From contig JABMOW010000008.1 of assembly GCA_013204025.1 (NCBI GenBank), forward strand, positions 1 through 64,000: 64,000 nucleotides of DNA, written 5' to 3'. Position 1 is the stretch's first letter. Each line of letters opens with the position of its first letter. A model generated the notes under the pieces. It was not told the DNA's origin, ran no database searches, and saw only the letters and a list, made by a program, of their open reading frames with translations. This DNA comes from Fidelibacterota bacterium (lineage in GTDB: Bacteria > Fidelibacterota > Marinisomatia > SCGC-AAA003-L08 > JACNLC01). The position numbers and the translations under genes are program-made. Shown here piece after piece: positions 21,560-31,676 of this stretch.

Positions 21560-21709
21560 AGTTTCAAGCAGGTTTTATTCTGCACAGAATCCGCTTTTTA
21601 TCTCACAAAAATGTACCATAATATAACCGGGTTAGAAGTAAATTCTCCGACTTGAAATTCTCTGTAAGTCCAGATATGAGCGCTGCCAGTATTTCAAAAT
21701 CCTGATGCG

Positions 21710-24700
21710 ATGTTTATAAAAAAAATACCAGCTAACCTATTAAAAGTCCTCTACTTCTGCAGCCTGCTTGCAGTCTTGGTTTTGGGCTTCTTTATCTATT
21801 CAAATACGTTTGACAATGAGTTCATATTTGATGACCGGAACATGATCGGCGAAAATCCGGTGATCAGGCAAATGGATATCCCCACAATTTTTAATCATAG
21901 TGATGGAAGGTTCATCGGATATCTCACATTCGCAGCCAACTTCCATTTCCATCAGTACGATGTGAAGGGGTACCATGTTGTCAATTTAGGCATTCATCTG
22001 ATAAATGGACTTCTGGTTGCTTGGCTGGTGCTATTAATCTCTAGATTACCCGCTTTTAAGTCGGGTACCCTTCATACTCACCGAATGAAGATCAGTATTT
22101 TAACAGCTCTGTTATTCATCACTCACCCGGTACAAACGCAGGCAGTTTCTTATGTGGTTCAGCGTTTTACCTCGCTATCCACGCTATTCTATGTGCTCAG
22201 TTTATGCCTTTATCTATGGGCAAGGATGGCTTCAATAGATGATCGTCCAAATTGGACAATCATACTTCGGTACATTCTCGCTTTTGCTGTCTTTATTATG
22301 GGCGTTCTGACAAAGGAATCTGTTTACACACTCCCGGTGATGATCGTGGTGATTGAGTTTGGATTCATCCATAATATCAAACTATCTCACATCCCCAAAT
22401 GGATTTGGGTGATGTGCACCGCTGTTTTCGTTTTGTTGCTTGCAATTGTGGTAAGATTTTACACCGTTTCGGATATTTTCTCTCCGGTATATGCCTATGC
22501 AATAGACGTGACCCTAAACAGTTGGACCTACTTTATCAGTCAATTTCCGGTAATGATTGGGTATATCCGTGTGCTTGCTTATCCGGCAAATCTGATTTTG
22601 GATTATGGGGTTATACCCGCAACATCCATTTTGAACGCCTATGTTTTATTGTCACTCGTAATTGTTATGCTGATCATCGCATCGGCTATCCGATACAAAA
22701 ACCGATTCCCGATTTTTTCTCTGGCAGTATTCTGGTTTTTCATTACACTATCTATTGAGAGTAGCATCATCCCTATAGCTGACCTCATGGTTGAGCACCG
22801 GTTGTACCTTCCCTCCATTGGCTTTTTTCTCTTGATGATTGTCACCGTATTTTCTTTATTCAAAGGCAGGTGGATCATTATTCCAATCATCCTCTTTTTC
22901 GGGTTGGCTGCAGAATATTCCCATCTGACGTGGGAAAGAAATAAAATATGGCAGGATGCTTTCACCATGTGGGATGACAACGTTGAAAAGACCCCTCTGA
23001 ATCCCAGACCGTATAGCTCCAGGGGTATCGAATACAGCGTTCGTGGCGAGTTAGAAAAAGGATTCGCCGATTTTAACAAAGCCATCGAGTTGAATCCCAA
23101 TTATGTGAATTCTCTGGGGAATCGTGGGAAATATTATCAATCCAAGGGAATGTTCAAAGAAGCCGCTTTGGATTATACGCGAGCGCTTGAATCTGACGCG
23201 GGTTACGAACATATCTGGTTGAATAATCGAAGTACGATTTATACGTCCATGGGTGAATGGAAATTGGCACTGGATGATGTAAATCAATCGATTGAGCTGA
23301 TCCCGGCGAACATCAATAATTATCTGAAGCGTGGAGATATCAAACGTGAATTAGGGGATTTTGAAGGTGCAGTCGATAATTACTCCATGGCACTACAACT
23401 GAACCCAAGTTACGGAATCGCTCTGTTCAACCGGATGAAAACATACCTGCTGATGAAGGATTTCAATCTTGCCCGGCGCGACTTTCAAACTTGTCTTGAC
23501 TGGCAACTCCCCATCGATATGAACTACATTCAGCAGGTGAATGATGAGTTAAACAATTATTTCGGGAATCTCTCTGAAAAGCCTAATATCCTACTCATTT
23601 CTACTTTTGGGATGGACACCCGACTATTGAAATATCTCGAAAATATCCCCACATTGCTAATGGATGAAGGTATCGTATTTGAAAATGCGTTTACCACAAC
23701 TCCTCAATACAATGGAGCTATGATGTCTCTGATAACAGGGAAGAACAGTCACCAGGCAGTTCAAGAAGACCTGTGGTATAATAAAATATTAGCACAGTCA
23801 ATGGATGACTCCACCCTTGCAACGGCATTATCTAATGCAGGATATAAAACGGTATTTGTGGGGAATTATTTTGATGGATATGCGGGAATGCCAAAATTTG
23901 AAGAGAAAATCCCGGACCCCGATTTCCCAATACCGTTGGAAGAAACAGAGCAAAATCCTTACGAATTTGGTATTCCACCCGGATGGACGCACTGGCATGG
24001 AATCACCCATTTTAACATGTCAAATGAACTAGTTTTCAATGATGACGGTAATACCGAAAGATATACATTTAGTGAAGAATTCATTCCGTTGAATGATTTG
24101 ATATTTGAAAGGGTGACACCCTTTTTACCCCGATCGAGCGCTCCGCTCTTCATGTGGATCAATTATCCATCTTTTCTTTCGTATAAAGCATATGACCCTC
24201 GTTATGATCAATCTGAAAATGAAAAAATTGAATACCAGATTGAAGATGATCTTTCGGATAAACCGCAGTATGTGAGAGAATTTGAAAGCTCAAACGCATT
24301 TACTAATGATCTGACAATGGAAGTAGCAAATACCTATTATAATCGACTCATCCGGCAATATCGTACATTTGACCAATTTGTCGGTATGATCATGGAGGAG
24401 ATAAATCGAATCGGGCAGACCGAAAATACAGTGATCATCCTGGTATCAGGAGTGGGTAGCGGAATCTCAAACCGATATCACTGGCAGACGTATTTGACAC
24501 CACATGATGAGACAATACGAGTACCCATGATCATGAAAGGACCCGGTATCATCAGTCAGAAGCGTATCCTGCAACCAACATCCATCATGGATATTTTTCC
24601 CACAATCATGGATTTGACACAAATCCAGCAGCCATGGCTTACCAATGGTAGGTCACTTCACGCGATGCTCAACTCTGGGGAAATTCCTGATAATCAGATG

Positions 24701-24952
24701 CACCGCGCCGTGTTCACCGAATTGTGGAATATCAGACATCATAAATGGAATTCCCTTCCCCCTAAATACCGGTTGTTCAGGACAGATGAGTATAAATACA
24801 TTGAATACGAGACCGGAGAAAGTGAGTATTACGATCTGAATTCCGATCCTGAAGAATTTGACAATTTATATTACATCTTAACCAAAGAGCAGAAACAAAG
24901 TTTGAAAGCAGAATTAATCAAACAACTTGGAAAAGGATTTTCTGAAAAATAA
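21710..24952 (+). CDS. GT-C/TMTC-like membrane protein with TPRs and degenerate sulfatase-like C-terminal domain
   Basis: 1080 aa; N-terminal polytopic region with FDDRNMIGENP; TPRs (PRPYSSRGIEYSVRGELEKGFADFNKAIELNP); from KPNILLIST (about 23578) a sulfatase-like fold lacking the Cx(P)xR nucleophile motif. Confidence 0.7.
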   Translation: MFIKKIPANLLKVLYFCSLLAVLVLGFFIYSNTFDNEFIFDDRNMIGENPVIRQMDIPTIFNHSDGRFIGYLTFAANFHFHQYDVKGYHVVNLGIHLINGLLVAWLVLLISRLPAFKSGTLHTHRMKISILTALLFITHPVQTQAVSYVVQRFTSLSTLFYVLSLCLYLWARMASIDDRPNWTIILRYILAFAVFIMGVLTKESVYTLPVMIVVIEFGFIHNIKLSHIPKWIWVMCTAVFVLLLAIVVRFYTVSDIFSPVYAYAIDVTLNSWTYFISQFPVMIGYIRVLAYPANLILDYGVIPATSILNAYVLLSLVIVMLIIASAIRYKNRFPIFSLAVFWFFITLSIESSIIPIADLMVEHRLYLPSIGFFLLMIVTVFSLFKGRWIIIPIILFFGLAAEYSHLTWERNKIWQDAFTMWDDNVEKTPLNPRPYSSRGIEYSVRGELEKGFADFNKAIELNPNYVNSLGNRGKYYQSKGMFKEAALDYTRALESDAGYEHIWLNNRSTIYTSMGEWKLALDDVNQSIELIPANINNYLKRGDIKRELGDFEGAVDNYSMALQLNPSYGIALFNRMKTYLLMKDFNLARRDFQTCLDWQLPIDMNYIQQVNDELNNYFGNLSEKPNILLISTFGMDTRLLKYLENIPTLLMDEGIVFENAFTTTPQYNGAMMSLITGKNSHQAVQEDLWYNKILAQSMDDSTLATALSNAGYKTVFVGNYFDGYAGMPKFEEKIPDPDFPIPLEETEQNPYEFGIPPGWTHWHGITHFNMSNELVFNDDGNTERYTFSEEFIPLNDLIFERVTPFLPRSSAPLFMWINYPSFLSYKAYDPRYDQSENEKIEYQIEDDLSDKPQYVREFESSNAFTNDLTMEVANTYYNRLIRQYRTFDQFVGMIMEEINRIGQTENTVIILVSGVGSGISNRYHWQTYLTPHDETIRVPMIMKGPGIISQKRILQPTSIMDIFPTIMDLTQIQQPWLTNGRSLHAMLNSGEIPDNQMHRAVFTELWNIRHHKWNSLPPKYRLFRTDEYKYIEYETGESEYYDLNSDPEEFDNLYYILTKEQKQSLKAELIKQLGKGFSEK

Positions 24953-26301
24953 TGAAAAGTACAGCGCGCTATCCTAAAGTAAATACTGAAAAACTATCCG
25001 TAATAGGATTGGGAAAACTGGGACTATGCACGGCCGTATGTCTGGCGGATTCCGAGTATTCCGTATTGGGTATTGATAATAATTCCGATGTCATCACTAG
25101 CATTTCAAACGGAGTTTCTCCCCATGCAGAAACCGGTCTTCAGGAATTGCTGACTAAAGTAAAAGGACAGCTTTCTGTTCAGTTATCAGATTACAACGCT
25201 GCTATTGCCGATACAGATGTCACTCTATTGATCGTACCTACTCCTAGCATGGATAACGGAGAATTTTCCACAAAATATTTGGTGGAATCACTCAAACCTA
25301 TGGCTATTGCATTATCAGAAAGTAGAAAGCCGTATCATTTATTTGTGATTGTATCTACCGTCTCGCCAGGTACGTTGTTGGAAGAATTGATTCCCTTGGT
25401 GGAATTTCACTCCAGCCGTCAAATAAATAATGGATTTGGTATGTGCTATAACCCAGAGTTCATTGCCCTGGGGAGTGTGATACATGATTTCTTCAACCCG
25501 GATATGGTTCTGATCGGGGAGCATCAACCTTCCGATGGCGAAATATTAGAAGATATCTATCGTAATGTCTGTCGGAATCAACCCAAAATTTCCAGAATGT
25601 CTATTACCAGTGCTGAAATTACAAAAATCAGTTTAAATGCGTTTGTTACTATGAAAATCAGTTTCGCAAATACACTCACCAGCCTGTGTAATGGAATTCC
25701 AGACGCTGATATCGATAAAATTACGACTGCATTAGGAGCAGACAAACGGATTGGGAGCAATTTTCTTCGAGGTGGAACGCCTTTTGGTGGTCCCTGTTTC
25801 CCACGAGATAATCATGCATTTTCAGAATTTGCCAGACGACATGGATTTCAGGCGTTTCTTGCGGAAGCTACCGACCAGATCAACAATGCACACGCCTCTT
25901 TTATTATAGATAAAATTGATCAGATAATTAATGACAAATCGAAAACAATCGGGGTTTTGGGCTGTGCGTACAAACCAGGGACACCGGTTCTGGAAGAATC
26001 TTTTTCCATTGAATTGATCAGAAAGTTGATCGAAAAAAAATATTCGGTGACGGTTTACGACCCGATAGCGATGGATGGTGTTCGTGTAATATTAGGAAAT
26101 TCAATCAATTTTACCCAGAGTGTAAAATCATGCGTCGATGAATCTGATGTTATAATATTGACATTACCAGATCCGGCTTATTTTAAAATCGGAACCTATT
26201 TAAAGAAAACGTCTGGGAAAATTATTATTGACCTTTGGCGGATCCTGAAAGATAAAGATTTGTCTGAACATAAATATTATGCTTTGGGCAATTACAAATA
26301 A
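24952..26301 (+). CDS. UDP-glucose/GDP-mannose dehydrogenase family protein
   Basis: VIGLGKLGLCTAVCLA, GGTPFGGPCFPRD catalytic Cys, GVLGCAYKPGTP. Confidence 0.88.
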   Translation: MKSTARYPKVNTEKLSVIGLGKLGLCTAVCLADSEYSVLGIDNNSDVITSISNGVSPHAETGLQELLTKVKGQLSVQLSDYNAAIADTDVTLLIVPTPSMDNGEFSTKYLVESLKPMAIALSESRKPYHLFVIVSTVSPGTLLEELIPLVEFHSSRQINNGFGMCYNPEFIALGSVIHDFFNPDMVLIGEHQPSDGEILEDIYRNVCRNQPKISRMSITSAEITKISLNAFVTMKISFANTLTSLCNGIPDADIDKITTALGADKRIGSNFLRGGTPFGGPCFPRDNHAFSEFARRHGFQAFLAEATDQINNAHASFIIDKIDQIINDKSKTIGVLGCAYKPGTPVLEESFSIELIRKLIEKKYSVTVYDPIAMDGVRVILGNSINFTQSVKSCVDESDVIILTLPDPAYFKIGTYLKKTSGKIIIDLWRILKDKDLSEHKYYALGNYK

Positions 26302-26315
26302 TCTGTACTTGCCTT

Positions 26316-27101
26316 CTAGGATTCTGGGAAGAATCTCCTGAAAAGGCGTTGAAGACGGAAGAATAATTCATCAGGCAGAATAGGTTTTATCATTTTTGTG
26401 ATAAATCCTATCCATAAGATTTTGCGAAGGTAATACCATTTCATTTCCCACGTGCCAGCGAACATTTGGGTTGTTTCCCAATACAATAAAACCGCTTTGA
26501 ATTCCTGATGAAAAATATCTCCACCGATCAGATAGGTATTTACCACAATAGGCAGGTATGACAACTCCGCTCCTTCAGAACTGGATTTCATCACAAAATG
26601 AAAATCGGAAGCAGGGCGGTATTTCGGGTCAAATCCGTTACTTTTCAGTAGAGATGCCCGGAAAAATGCTGCCTGATGGTTGAAAAAAGGTTTCCAAATT
26701 TCATCTGGTGGATGGGCTTTCACGATTCTGGTTTTTCCGTCGGGGTACCAGAACTGTGTATCTCCGTAAATAATGTCCACAGATTGATGAGCCCTTCCAA
26801 AAATTCTGGATATTACTCCGTTGTCGTAGAAAGAGTCTCCACTGTTCATAAAATGGATATACTCACCGGTTGCCAGTTCAATCCCTTTATTCATGGCGGG
26901 ATAGATTCCATCGTCTCGTTCTGAAATAATTCTGTGAATTTTCGTGCGATATTCATCTATGATTGAAAGTGTTGTATCTGTTGACCCACCATCGATAATG
27001 ATGTACTCAATATTTGACCAGTCCTGGCCTAAAACGCTCTCGATTGTACTCCGAATATTCGTTTCATCGTTGAGCACGACAGTCACAACAGTCATTTTCA
27101 T
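26316..27101 (-). CDS. Glycosyltransferase family 2
   Basis: TVVTVVLNDETNIRSTIESVLGQDWSNIEYIIIDGGSTDTT; start set at MKMTVVTVV, 17 codons inside the ORF track. Confidence 0.85.
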   Translation of the reverse strand: MKMTVVTVVLNDETNIRSTIESVLGQDWSNIEYIIIDGGSTDTTLSIIDEYRTKIHRIISERDDGIYPAMNKGIELATGEYIHFMNSGDSFYDNGVISRIFGRAHQSVDIIYGDTQFWYPDGKTRIVKAHPPDEIWKPFFNHQAAFFRASLLKSNGFDPKYRPASDFHFVMKSSSEGAELSYLPIVVNTYLIGGDIFHQEFKAVLLYWETTQMFAGTWEMKWYYLRKILWIGFITKMIKPILPDELFFRLQRLFRRFFPES

Positions 27102-27117
27102 CGGAGGTTGTCTGATG

Positions 27118-29082
27118 TTACCATTCCGGGTAGCAGATTTGCCTCTGCTCATCCCAATGAAGTAGAGGGGGGATTCGATTCAATTCTGCATAGATTGTAC
27201 GGATCAGCGGTATTCGGAATCGATATCCGGGATAGAGCACAAAAGAAAGTAATCTTCGGATGAAAGGATGCGGTAATGATTGAGCATCAGAAATGTTATC
27301 ATTATCGGGACTGGCGTATTGATGAAGGGGTTCATTATTCGCTTGATGCACATCTGTAAAAGGTCGATCAATAGTTCGCAACTCTGTATGTTTTGCAAAC
27401 TCAAGCCAGAGATGAAACTCTGTAAACGATGAATTCATCAGGATATTATCCTTCGTCGTCTCCCACAAATGACGCTTAAAAATGACGTTGGAAAACCGAA
27501 GTGAATCGTTGATATTCTGGTTAGATAAACTTTGAAGTCGAGTTCGACTCCATCTGCACTGATCCTCACGAAGGCCGGAAATTCCCATGCCATTCAGCCA
27601 TTGAATATCCTGGCATTTGGTAAAAACCTCTGCAGCAATCATCGCAGTCTGTGATAAGATTTGTGCTCCTGTGTGGACAATCATGATCATTTCGGGATTC
27701 ACGTCTGTAATAATGTCATCGATGGCCGGACCAAGATTCTCTATTTTATCACGAAAATGCTCAATCTCACCGGGTAGATTCAATTCAATTTGTGGATTGG
27801 ATAAATCCAGTACTACATATTTCAGATTAGGATAGCTACATGTGCTGGTAATCTGTTGAATATCATCGGCGGAAACCTGATCGTAAACAGGTGTGATGAC
27901 CAACAATTTGGGATTTTTCTGCTGGAATTCCATATCGTTCTTCATCTTGTTAAATACGGTTGCTCCCATGTCTGTGGCTTTGTTGGCGATGAGATCATTA
28001 TAAATATTTTCATGTATGGATGCGGTCTGATAATAATAAAAATGACGGGGGAGAGGTTCGTCAATCACGAATTTTTTTCGAGTCAGGTTAATTTTATTCC
28101 CCGGTACATCATGAATCACATTCTGCATAGCTGGGATCATTTTCATACCAAATGATTGTTCAGCTTGTGTAGATCGCCGGGTGGTAAGGATAAACTCTGA
28201 ATTGATTGTATCCAGATCTTTTGTGCCGTAAAGATCCACAGTTAATGATGTGTTTCCCAAATTTGGTGCACGATGTTTGAGGCACTCCGGGAGCAATTCA
28301 AACCAAGCATCATACCGAGTGCAAAATTTCATAAAAGGCGCTAATAATACAGATGGAGATTCCATCGAAAGTGATATCTGAAATAGTCCCTGCCGATCGG
28401 CATGGGTTCCCGGGTCACCAAAATTGGTAGTGTAAGACTGCCGTGGAAAAACAAAATATCGATCCGTATCAATCAAATATTTGAAAAATATTTTTTTCCA
28501 TGAGGTCTCGGGCCACTGCTTCACATATTGAGGGAGGAGACTTTCCGTGCGTTTTTCGTGAGCTGTTAGCCACTGTTTGAAACCTTCCCATTGTTGTGCG
28601 GTCCAAGCTTGCCCCCAGGAAGATGGGACCTGCATAAAATACGTGGAGTACTCATCGTCAATGGGGACGAATGGAAAAAATCCGTTTTCGGTGATCTCAT
28701 ATTGGTACAGAGATAAACCAGCAATTTCGGTAACATCTTTGTAGAATTCAAGTGCATTGACAGCAAATTGATAAAAATACGGTGAAACCATGAGGTCATC
28801 TTCCAGCAAAATAATATTACCATATTTTTGAGTCAGGTCTCCGCAGTAGAAAACATGTTGTTTTAGCCCAAGATGATTCCAATGACAAATGATTTCTTTT
28901 GAACCGTGCGACCACTGAAATTCTGTTGCGATATCCTTTACACGTTCGTTTTCTCCTCCATCGATACTGATGATCAATTGAATAGAGTCTGAAGAAAACG
29001 ACGCTGTTTGAAGGGAAACCAGCAAGCGATTCAAACTATCCGGGCGGTTATATGCCACAACGATTATTGCGGGATTATTCAT
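27118..29082 (-). CDS. Large GT2/GNT-I-like glycosyltransferase
   Basis: 654 aa; AIIVVAYNRPDSLNRLLVSL, IISIDGG, IILLEDDLMVSPYFYQF; second half has no clear domain by eye. Confidence 0.65.
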   Translation of the reverse strand: MNNPAIIVVAYNRPDSLNRLLVSLQTASFSSDSIQLIISIDGGENERVKDIATEFQWSHGSKEIICHWNHLGLKQHVFYCGDLTQKYGNIILLEDDLMVSPYFYQFAVNALEFYKDVTEIAGLSLYQYEITENGFFPFVPIDDEYSTYFMQVPSSWGQAWTAQQWEGFKQWLTAHEKRTESLLPQYVKQWPETSWKKIFFKYLIDTDRYFVFPRQSYTTNFGDPGTHADRQGLFQISLSMESPSVLLAPFMKFCTRYDAWFELLPECLKHRAPNLGNTSLTVDLYGTKDLDTINSEFILTTRRSTQAEQSFGMKMIPAMQNVIHDVPGNKINLTRKKFVIDEPLPRHFYYYQTASIHENIYNDLIANKATDMGATVFNKMKNDMEFQQKNPKLLVITPVYDQVSADDIQQITSTCSYPNLKYVVLDLSNPQIELNLPGEIEHFRDKIENLGPAIDDIITDVNPEMIMIVHTGAQILSQTAMIAAEVFTKCQDIQWLNGMGISGLREDQCRWSRTRLQSLSNQNINDSLRFSNVIFKRHLWETTKDNILMNSSFTEFHLWLEFAKHTELRTIDRPFTDVHQANNEPLHQYASPDNDNISDAQSLPHPFIRRLLSFVLYPGYRFRIPLIRTIYAELNRIPPLLHWDEQRQICYPEW

Positions 29083-29283
29083 CGGCTAAATTTAGCCGGT
29101 TTTAAATACGGGGTAAATAACTTTTTCCGTTCATTCGATTGTACATCTATGGACTATCGGCTGATACTCACCTTGGAATTCATCGCGATTTTCATCCATT
29201 ACGCGTGTTAATTTTGCCAATCACCACTGGGAATTATTCGATGTACAAGGTGGGAAATATTTTATAACCTGGAAAGGAAAAAG

Positions 29284-30675
29284 ATGAATCCATGGGATTT
29301 GACCATCAATTTGAAAGATGTAGTTCTGGATATCCTCTATCTCAGCAGCTTTATTTTGATTGGGACAATTTTACGACGATATGTGAAATTTTTTCAAACC
29401 TACTTGGTCCCCAATAATTTTATAGCGGGATTTTTCGCTTTAGTTGTTGGTTCACAGGGATTGGGATGGGTTCACCTGGATCCCGAAAGACTCATCCTAT
29501 ACGTTTATCACTTCCTTGCTCTCACATTTATCGCACTGGGCTTGCGGAAAAGTAAATCCCATTGGGGGCGTGGTCCGTTCAGTAAAAGCATGAGCGCGCT
29601 GTTCTCGTACCTGTTGCAAGCGACAGTTGGATTGAGCGTGGCATTAATCCTGTTTTATACGGTAATGCCGGATATTTTCCCTGGAATCGGTCTGGTGGTT
29701 CCCCTAGGGTTCGGAATGGGACCTGGCCTAGCTGCAACGCTTGCAGGAAGTTGGGAAGAATATGGCTTCATAGGCGGCGCACAAGTGGGTCTCACATTTG
29801 CTACCATCGGATATGCATATGCATTCTTTGTGGGGATCGCTCTCATCCACTGGGGAATTCGGAAGAAAAAGATGTCGGTGATCAAAGATATTGACCATCT
29901 TACTCATGAAATTCGCATCGGCGTTCATAAACGAGGAGAGCTTCCCTCTGCCGGGAATCTCACGATGTACACAGAGGCCATCGAACCGTTGGCATTCCAC
30001 ATGGCTGCCGTGGGATTTATCTACTTACTTACGTACCTGATTGTGAGCAAGGTGACTGGCATGATGTACTCAGTAGGATTAGACCAATTTGTTCCCACGG
30101 TATGGGCCTTTCATTTCGTTGTTGGACTTATGCTGTCGCTATTTATTCGAAAGATCATGGATATGACGGATAAATCTTACCTCATCGATCATGGTCTAAT
30201 GACCCGTGGAATCGGGCTATTTCTGGATTATCTGATAGTGGGGGCTATTGCTGGGATCAGCTTTACTATTATGTCAAAATACTGGCTGCCAATACTCCTC
30301 ATGTCGGTAATTGCCGGCCCCGCAACCCTAGTTATGCTTTACTATTTATCTTACCGCGCATTTACCGATCACCATTTTGAACGGTTCGTTGAACTATTTG
30401 GAGAGATGACAGGCACCATTAATTCAGCATTGGTTCTGTTACGTATTGCAGACCCGGAGTTTGAGACCCCTGTAGCTGAAGATGCGGTAGTGGGGAGCGG
30501 AATTACCCTATTTCTGGGATTCCCATTGCTCTATGCCTTGAACATTCCTTTCGTTCATTTTGGGAATTCCATCCGTGGATATTGGGTCACACTTGGTGTT
30601 CTTCTGGCATATTGGGTGATACTGGCTGTGGTCTGGTATGCGTCCGGATATTTTAGATTTAAAAGGACCGTTTAA
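29284..30675 (+). CDS. GltS-like sodium/glutamate symporter family membrane protein
   Basis: 463 aa polytopic; YLVPNNFIAGFFALVVG and PLGFGMGPGLAATLAGSW resemble GltS. Confidence 0.65.
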   Translation: MNPWDLTINLKDVVLDILYLSSFILIGTILRRYVKFFQTYLVPNNFIAGFFALVVGSQGLGWVHLDPERLILYVYHFLALTFIALGLRKSKSHWGRGPFSKSMSALFSYLLQATVGLSVALILFYTVMPDIFPGIGLVVPLGFGMGPGLAATLAGSWEEYGFIGGAQVGLTFATIGYAYAFFVGIALIHWGIRKKKMSVIKDIDHLTHEIRIGVHKRGELPSAGNLTMYTEAIEPLAFHMAAVGFIYLLTYLIVSKVTGMMYSVGLDQFVPTVWAFHFVVGLMLSLFIRKIMDMTDKSYLIDHGLMTRGIGLFLDYLIVGAIAGISFTIMSKYWLPILLMSVIAGPATLVMLYYLSYRAFTDHHFERFVELFGEMTGTINSALVLLRIADPEFETPVAEDAVVGSGITLFLGFPLLYALNIPFVHFGNSIRGYWVTLGVLLAYWVILAVVWYASGYFRFKRTV

Positions 30676-31493
30676 TTTTCTTCTAGATCTGGGGGTAGCC
30701 CCATTTTCTCAGGTTGCTGAAGCAATTCAATGATTGCAGCCGCTAGTTTCCCTCCATGGAACCCATCCACGACACGGTGATCAAATGTACCTGATATTGG
30801 CATGATAGTACGGATGACGATCTTACCATCTCGAACCACTGGTTTTTCTTCTGCTTTTCCCATGATGATCACTGCAGGCAGGTTCGATCCAGGGAATAAT
30901 GCCGCGGTACCGGTAGTAAGTCCATGGGACCCGATATTGGTCAATAATACAGATCCAAATGCATCGTGAGTTAAACCGAAAGACCTGATTTCAAGTCCAA
31001 GCCCAGTGGTCATAAATTTCAGAATATTGAATAATATGTTTCTGAATGGCCAGGGAATGCTCAGCAAAATATGTTTGTTTTGCATCAATTTATTTTCAGA
31101 TCCTTTTCTAGCTTTTTGTGCCCGATCCCGAATTTCGTCGGCAATCTGAAATACTGTCTTTTTATGGGCATTTCGGATTTTGATACTGGTCATTTCACCA
31201 CCGTCACCTGCATTCACAGCTACCATCACGATCACATCTTTATGTGCAATGAGTCTACCGCGACAGACATATGCGTTCATCTCTGGTACATAAAATCCAA
31301 TCGCTCTTGCCAAAGCTGCTGTTGCCAGATGGGTAATTGTGATTCGGTTTTTCATCGCTCGCTGTTCAGCGATATATGCTAGTGCATTTGTCACATCAAT
31401 TTCCATCGTACCATGGGTGCGCCCGTCACGGGGTGGCTTGTATATGGCGGTGGAGATGACCCGCCAGGGAGTATTTAATCTATCCAGGCTCAT
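30672..31493 (-). CDS. 2-oxoacid dehydrogenase acyltransferase (E2) catalytic domain-like protein, no lipoyl domain
   Basis: 273 aa; GTFDHRVVDGFHGGKLAAAI is the E2 HxxxDG motif; no N-terminal lipoyl or E3-binding region. Confidence 0.75.
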   Translation of the reverse strand: MSLDRLNTPWRVISTAIYKPPRDGRTHGTMEIDVTNALAYIAEQRAMKNRITITHLATAALARAIGFYVPEMNAYVCRGRLIAHKDVIVMVAVNAGDGGEMTSIKIRNAHKKTVFQIADEIRDRAQKARKGSENKLMQNKHILLSIPWPFRNILFNILKFMTTGLGLEIRSFGLTHDAFGSVLLTNIGSHGLTTGTAALFPGSNLPAVIIMGKAEEKPVVRDGKIVIRTIMPISGTFDHRVVDGFHGGKLAAAIIELLQQPEKMGLPPDLEEN

Positions 31494-31584
31494 TCAGTTA
31501 ATTTCCTTCTTTATTGTGGTGGGTAACTTAATCCCGAACAGATGAAAAATGGAAATTGAGAAAGGTGGGTAACTCGATATCGTA

Positions 31585-31624
31585 TCTAAAATAAAAAAGC
31601 CGCCAGAATGGGAATCCGACGGCT
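31585..31624 (-). terminator. Rho-independent terminator of the nar operon
   Basis: Minus-strand AGCCGTCGGATTCCCATTCTGGCGGCTTTTTTATTTT: GC-rich stem followed by T-tract, downstream of narK. Confidence 0.75.
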
Positions 31625-31676
31625 AATTCAATTGATAATTTCTCTTATTGATCAGGAGACATTAAGAACCACCTGA

